Of a stretch of 64,000 nt of DNA, positions 61,065-64,000 are shown one piece after another. Numbering within the stretch: position 1 is the stretch's first letter; the number at the start of each line of letters is the position of its first letter. The translations under genes were made by a program, and so were the position numbers. The notes beneath the pieces were generated by a model. It made no database searches, was not told where the DNA came from, and saw nothing but the letters and a program-made list of their open reading frames with translations. The DNA comes from an uncultured Acidobacteriia bacterium (GTDB lineage Bacteria > Acidobacteriota > Terriglobia > Bryobacterales > Bryobacteraceae), in assembly GCA_903907865.1 (NCBI GenBank), contig CAIVPR010000140.1:1-64000 (forward strand), written 5' to 3'.

Positions 61065-62141
61065 TTAATTTTCCCAAGGAGTCTCGCATTCTGCCAATCG
61101 CCCCCTAAAACAACTCCGGCTGAGCCCCCCCCCCCCAAACCTCCTCGCCACCCCGAAATAATCATAAGCCCGCTCCGTAGCCATCCGCCCCCGCGGAGAC
61201 CTATGCAAGAACCCCAACTGGATCAAATAGGGCTCGTAAACCTCCTCGATCGTCTCCGGCTCCTCGCCAATCGACGCCGCGATCGTGTTCACGCCCACCG
61301 GCCCGCCCCCGAACTTCTCCAGCACCGTGCGCATGATCTTCTGGTCGATCTCGTCCAGCCCGAACCGGTCCACCTCCAGCAAATCCAGCGCGGTCACCGC
61401 CACCTTGTGGTCGATCACGCCCTTCGCCCGCACCTGCGCGTAGTCCCGCACCCGCCGCAGCAGCCGGTTCGCGATACGCGGTGTCCCCCGCGCCCGCCGC
61501 GCGATCTCCTCCGCGCCCTCCCCGTCAATCGGCGTCGCCAGCAGCTTCGACGACCGCTCGACAATCTTCTTCAGCTCCGGCACGTCGTAGTGGTTCAGCC
61601 GCAGCACCAGCCCGAACCGACCCCGCAGCGGTGCCGACACCAGCCCCTGCCGCGTCGTCGCCCCGATCGCCGTGAACTTCTGCAGCGGAATCGAATGAGT
61701 CCGCGCCCCCGGCCCCGTCCCGATCAAAATGTCGAGGTGGAAATCCTCCAGCGCCGAATACAGCATTTCCTCGACGTCCGGCAGCAGCCTGTGCACCTCG
61801 TCGATGAAAAACACCTGCCGGTGCATGATCCCGCTCAGAATCCCCGACAAATCCAGCTTCTTCTGCAGCACCGGCCCCGACGTCTGGCCGAACGGCACAT
61901 CCAATTCCTGCGCGATGATCTGCCCCAGCGTCGTCTTGCCCAGCCCCGGAGGCCCGTACAGCAGCACATGGTCCATCGCCTCGCCGCGCTTCCGGGCCGC
62001 GTCGATCGCGATCTGCAGGTTCTCCTTCAGCCGCGTCTGCCCCGTGAAGTCCGCCAGCCGCCGCGGACGCAACCCCGCCTCGAACTGCTGTTCGTCCTCG
62101 GCCCCCACCGCCGATACCAGCCTGGAACTCTTGTCCGCCAT
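61065..62141 (-). CDS. ruvB: Holliday junction helicase RuvB
   Basis: The ATPase motor of RuvAB has ADFTGQTRLKENLQIAIDAA, Walker A GPPGLGKTTL, Walker B FFIDEVHRL, sensor 1 IGATTRQGL, the arginine finger region PLRGRFG and the winged-helix end (QLGFLHRSPRGRMATERAYD). The last 20 codons are odd: a run of 12 G (61125-61136 on the + strand as C) is followed by a non-conserved tail to 61065. With 13 or 10 bases the frame would end GAQPELF at 61105, much like normal RuvB. It follows ruvA without a gap. Confidence 0.95.
   Translation of the reverse strand: MADKSSRLVSAVGAEDEQQFEAGLRPRRLADFTGQTRLKENLQIAIDAARKRGEAMDHVLLYGPPGLGKTTLGQIIAQELDVPFGQTSGPVLQKKLDLSGILSGIMHRQVFFIDEVHRLLPDVEEMLYSALEDFHLDILIGTGPGARTHSIPLQKFTAIGATTRQGLVSAPLRGRFGLVLRLNHYDVPELKKIVERSSKLLATPIDGEGAEEIARRARGTPRIANRLLRRVRDYAQVRAKGVIDHKVAVTALDLLEVDRFGLDEIDQKIMRTVLEKFGGGPVGVNTIAASIGEEPETIEEVYEPYLIQLGFLHRSPRGRMATERAYDYFGVARRFGGGGLSRSCFRGRLAECETPWEN
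61125..61136. repeat. 12-base C homopolymer in the 3' end of ruvB
   Basis: Twelve consecutive C (G on the coding strand) interrupt the C-terminal coding region of ruvB. Tracts this long slip during replication and are also a common source of sequencing error. Confidence 0.95.
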
Positions 62142-62732
62142 TTACCTAACCAGCTCCAGCGACTTGCGGAACAACGGCTCGAACACCTCCGGCACGCCCG
62201 CCATCCGAGCCTTCCTCACCGCCGCTTCCGCCGCAGTCCTCTGGCAGCCTAGATTCACCAGCGCCGACAGGACATCCTCCTCCAGCGCAGAAATCGGCGG
62301 CTGCGCGGGAGCGTCCGTCGCACCCTCGATGGCTGGCAGCTTGTCCCGCAGCTCCAGAATCATCCGTTCGCCGGTCTTCTTCCCGACCCCCGGAATCTTC
62401 ACCAGCTTGTCCACCTCGCCCCGCCGGATCGCGTTCACCAGGCTGGCCGGATCGATCCCGCTCAGCACCTTGATCGCCAGCGCCGGTCCGATCCCGCTCA
62501 CCGAGATCAGCTTCTCGAACAGCGCCTTCTCGTCCGCCGTGTGGAAGCCGAACAGCTGGATCGCGTCCTCCCGAACGTTGGTGTAGACGCGCAGCCGCGT
62601 CTCGCCGCCAACTTCGGGCAATTTCGAATACGTGGAGATGGGAATGGAGACTTCATAGCCGACCCCGCCCACATCCACGACCGCTTGGTTGGGGTGTTTT
62701 TCGGCCAGTATGCCGCGTAGCAGAGCAATCAT
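62142..62732 (-). CDS. ruvA: Holliday junction protein RuvA
   Basis: The 196-residue subunit has the OB-fold start MIALLRGILAEKHPNQAVVD with VGYEVSIPISTY, the helix-hairpin-helix pair (LISVSGIGPALAIKVLSGID, LVKIPGVGKKTGERMILELR) and a C-terminal RuvB-binding domain (LSALVNLGCQRTAAEAAV). It binds four-way junctions and recruits RuvB. ATG 62732 is preferred over one ten codons upstream. It is divergent from rsmE. Confidence 0.96.
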   Translation of the reverse strand: MIALLRGILAEKHPNQAVVDVGGVGYEVSIPISTYSKLPEVGGETRLRVYTNVREDAIQLFGFHTADEKALFEKLISVSGIGPALAIKVLSGIDPASLVNAIRRGEVDKLVKIPGVGKKTGERMILELRDKLPAIEGATDAPAQPPISALEEDVLSALVNLGCQRTAAEAAVRKARMAGVPEVFEPLFRKSLELVR

Positions 62733-62760
62733 GGGAACCCGGGTGGCAAGATTATTGTAC

Positions 62761-63483
62761 ATGGCACGCAGGCGATTCTTCGTGGACGAGGTGCGTCAAG
62801 GGCACGCACGGATCGAGGGCGACGACGCCCACCACCTCGTGCGCGTCCTCCGCGTCGAGGCCGGGCACAAGTACGAAATCAGCGACACCCACCGCGTCTG
62901 GCTCGCCCAAATCTCGTCGGCGCGCAAGAATCTGGTGGAGTTCGAGATCCTCGAAGAACTCCCCGCCGGTCCGCCCCTGCCCGAAACCATCCTCCTGCTC
63001 GCGCTCGTCAAGTTCGACCGCTTCGAGTGGGCCGTCGAAAAGGCGACCGAGCTCGGCATCACTACCCTCGTCCCCTTCGACGCCGCCCGCAGCGACCAGG
63101 GCCTTTTCGACGGAGCCCGCAAGCGCGTCGAACGCTGGCGGCGCATCGCCAAGGAGGCATCCGAGCAGTCCCGCCGCCTCCAACCGCCCGACATCTTGGA
63201 CCCCGTCCGCTTCGACGCCGCCCTGAAGCATCCCGCCACCTTCCGACTCCTGCTCGACGAGCGCCCCGGCGCGCCCCCCATGCTGAAAGCCCTCCACGGT
63301 GCCACCCCGCAGGACTCCGTGGCCCTCGCAATCGGCCCCGAAGGCGGCTGGACCGACGCCGAGCGGACCCGCCTCGAAGCCGCCGGGTGGCAGGGGGCAT
63401 CCCTCGGATCCACCGTCCTCCGGGCCGAAACCGCAGTCTGCGCGGCCCTCGCCGTCGCCTCCGCAGTGCGACTCTTAATATAG
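62761..63483 (+). CDS. rsmE: 16S rRNA m3U1498 methyltransferase RsmE
   Basis: The 240-residue enzyme has a PUA-like N-terminus (RRFFVDEVRQGHARIEGDDA, HHLVRVLRVEAGHKYEI) and a SPOUT knot domain (ALVKFDRFEWAVEKATELGI, SEQSRRLQPPDI, ALAIGPEGGWTDAE, LGSTVLRAETAVCAALAV). It methylates U1498 of 16S rRNA with S-adenosylmethionine. The ATG at 62761 fits the family start. Confidence 0.95.
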   Translation: MARRRFFVDEVRQGHARIEGDDAHHLVRVLRVEAGHKYEISDTHRVWLAQISSARKNLVEFEILEELPAGPPLPETILLLALVKFDRFEWAVEKATELGITTLVPFDAARSDQGLFDGARKRVERWRRIAKEASEQSRRLQPPDILDPVRFDAALKHPATFRLLLDERPGAPPMLKALHGATPQDSVALAIGPEGGWTDAERTRLEAAGWQGASLGSTVLRAETAVCAALAVASAVRLLI

Positions 63484-63517
63484 GGAGAGCCTCCCGGAGC
63501 CGCCACAAATTCCGCGC

Positions 63518-64000
63518 ATGATTGGCACAACCATCTCGCATTACGAAGTCCTCGCCCTCATCGGCGAGGGCGGGATGGGTGCGGTCTACCGTGCGCGCGA
63601 CCTCCAACTCGGCCGCCAAGTCGCCATCAAGCGCCTCCTGCCGTCCCAATCCGGCTCCGGCGAGCGCCGCAACCGCTTCCTCCAGGAGGCACGCGCCACC
63701 TCGGCCCTCAACCACCCCAGCATCGTCACCATCCACGACGTGGTCGAGGACGCCGCCGGCGACTGCATCGTCATGGAATTGGTCCGCGGCCAAACCCTCG
63801 CCTCGCTCCTCGGTGCCGGACGCATTCCCGTCGTCGACGCCCTCCGAATCGGCGTCCAAGTGGCCGACGCCCTGTCCGCCGCCCACGGCATTGGCATCGT
63901 CCACCGGGACCTCAAGCCCGCCAACGTCATGACCACACCCGAGGGCCTCGCCAAGGTCCTCGATTTCGGTCTCGCCAAGGTCGACCAGGGCCAGGGCGCA
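63518..64000 (+). CDS. serine/threonine protein kinase, 5' part
   Basis: The frame from ATG 63518 is open to the window edge (161 codons). It starts ISHYEVLALIGEGGMGAVYR (Gly-rich loop), then VAIKRLLP (ATP-binding Lys), ATSALNHPSIVTIHDVVED, GIVHRDLKPANVM (catalytic loop) and VLDFGLAKVD (DFG). This is a Hanks-type kinase of the PknB/Pkn group common in Acidobacteria, where a long C-terminal sensor (TPR, WD40 or TolB-like) often follows. The rest lies outside the window. Confidence 0.95.
   Translation, partial: MIGTTISHYEVLALIGEGGMGAVYRARDLQLGRQVAIKRLLPSQSGSGERRNRFLQEARATSALNHPSIVTIHDVVEDAAGDCIVMELVRGQTLASLLGAGRIPVVDALRIGVQVADALSAAHGIGIVHRDLKPANVMTTPEGLAKVLDFGLAKVDQGQGA

Noticed and set aside
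1-64000. tRNA, rRNA, insertion sequences, prophage or replication origin
   Set aside because: No cloverleaf-like sequence with a CCA-proximal stem, no rRNA, no transposase with terminal repeats, no phage structural gene and no DnaA-box cluster was recognised by eye; small RNAs could still be missed.

Overview
The window looks like a chromosomal stretch of a GC-rich Acidobacteriota bacterium, probably of the Bryobacterales/Solibacter type. This is inferred from gene content: a paired DUF1552 and DUF1592 cytochrome gene, a CRTAC1/UnbV-type FG-GAP protein, Tat-exported sugar isomerase-like proteins, a PQQ dehydrogenase beside a cytochrome c, and high GC in the housekeeping genes. No rRNA, tRNA, insertion sequence or cas gene was found.

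Layout. 1-1.5 kb: the old, leader-distal end of a CRISPR array of 37-nt repeats. Its last, decayed repeat lies inside the reading frame of an addiction-module antitoxin (1399-1677). 2-7.3 kb: a TPR protein and an FtsX/YbbP-YbbA ABC exporter divergent from a GDSL esterase (tesA-ybbAP synteny), then a receiver-only protein. 7.6-16.4 kb: a penicillin-binding protein, an SDR, a family 5 uracil-DNA glycosylase, asparagine synthetase overlapping a GT83-type glycosyltransferase, PilC and LolA. 16.4-26.4 kb: an Rpn-like nuclease, the DUF1552/DUF1592 pair, a three-gene flavinylation module (FMN-binding protein, ApbE, NqrB/RnfD-like membrane protein), DUF1810, and a cytochrome c with a PQQ dehydrogenase. 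26.5-31.9 kb: an operon of a 1,031-residue FG-GAP/UnbV/TPR protein, DUF1801 and a tandem alpha/beta hydrolase. 31.9-34.4 kb: a TIR-FGE fusion, a ParDE module and greA. 34.4-41.3 kb: a CDP-alcohol phosphotransferase, a folK-ZIP-FAD oxidase-nikR-phosphotransferase run, and two convergent sugar isomerase-like genes.

41.5-43.5 kb is an accessory island: three linked toxin-antitoxin genes broken by in-frame stops or fusion, then a lower-GC caspase-like peptidase gene whose histidine motif is duplicated. 43.6-57.8 kb is mostly housekeeping: ppdK, an SH3-like protein, glyQS, recO, an RRM protein, a MacB-like permease with a TolC-like protein, manC, lepB and an SMR pair. 57.8-61 kb is a second accessory island with DUF2442 copies, a wrecked ParDE, an AbiEii-like nucleotidyltransferase with a small partner gene, and BrnTA. 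The window ends with ruvAB (ruvB carries a 12-base homopolymer near its 3' end), rsmE and the start of a Ser/Thr kinase gene.

The points most worth following are the antitoxin frame that runs through the terminal CRISPR repeat, the caspase-like gene, the TIR-FGE fusion, the flavinylation module, the decayed toxin-antitoxin loci and the ruvB homopolymer. Family names are assigned by reading motifs; no database search was run.
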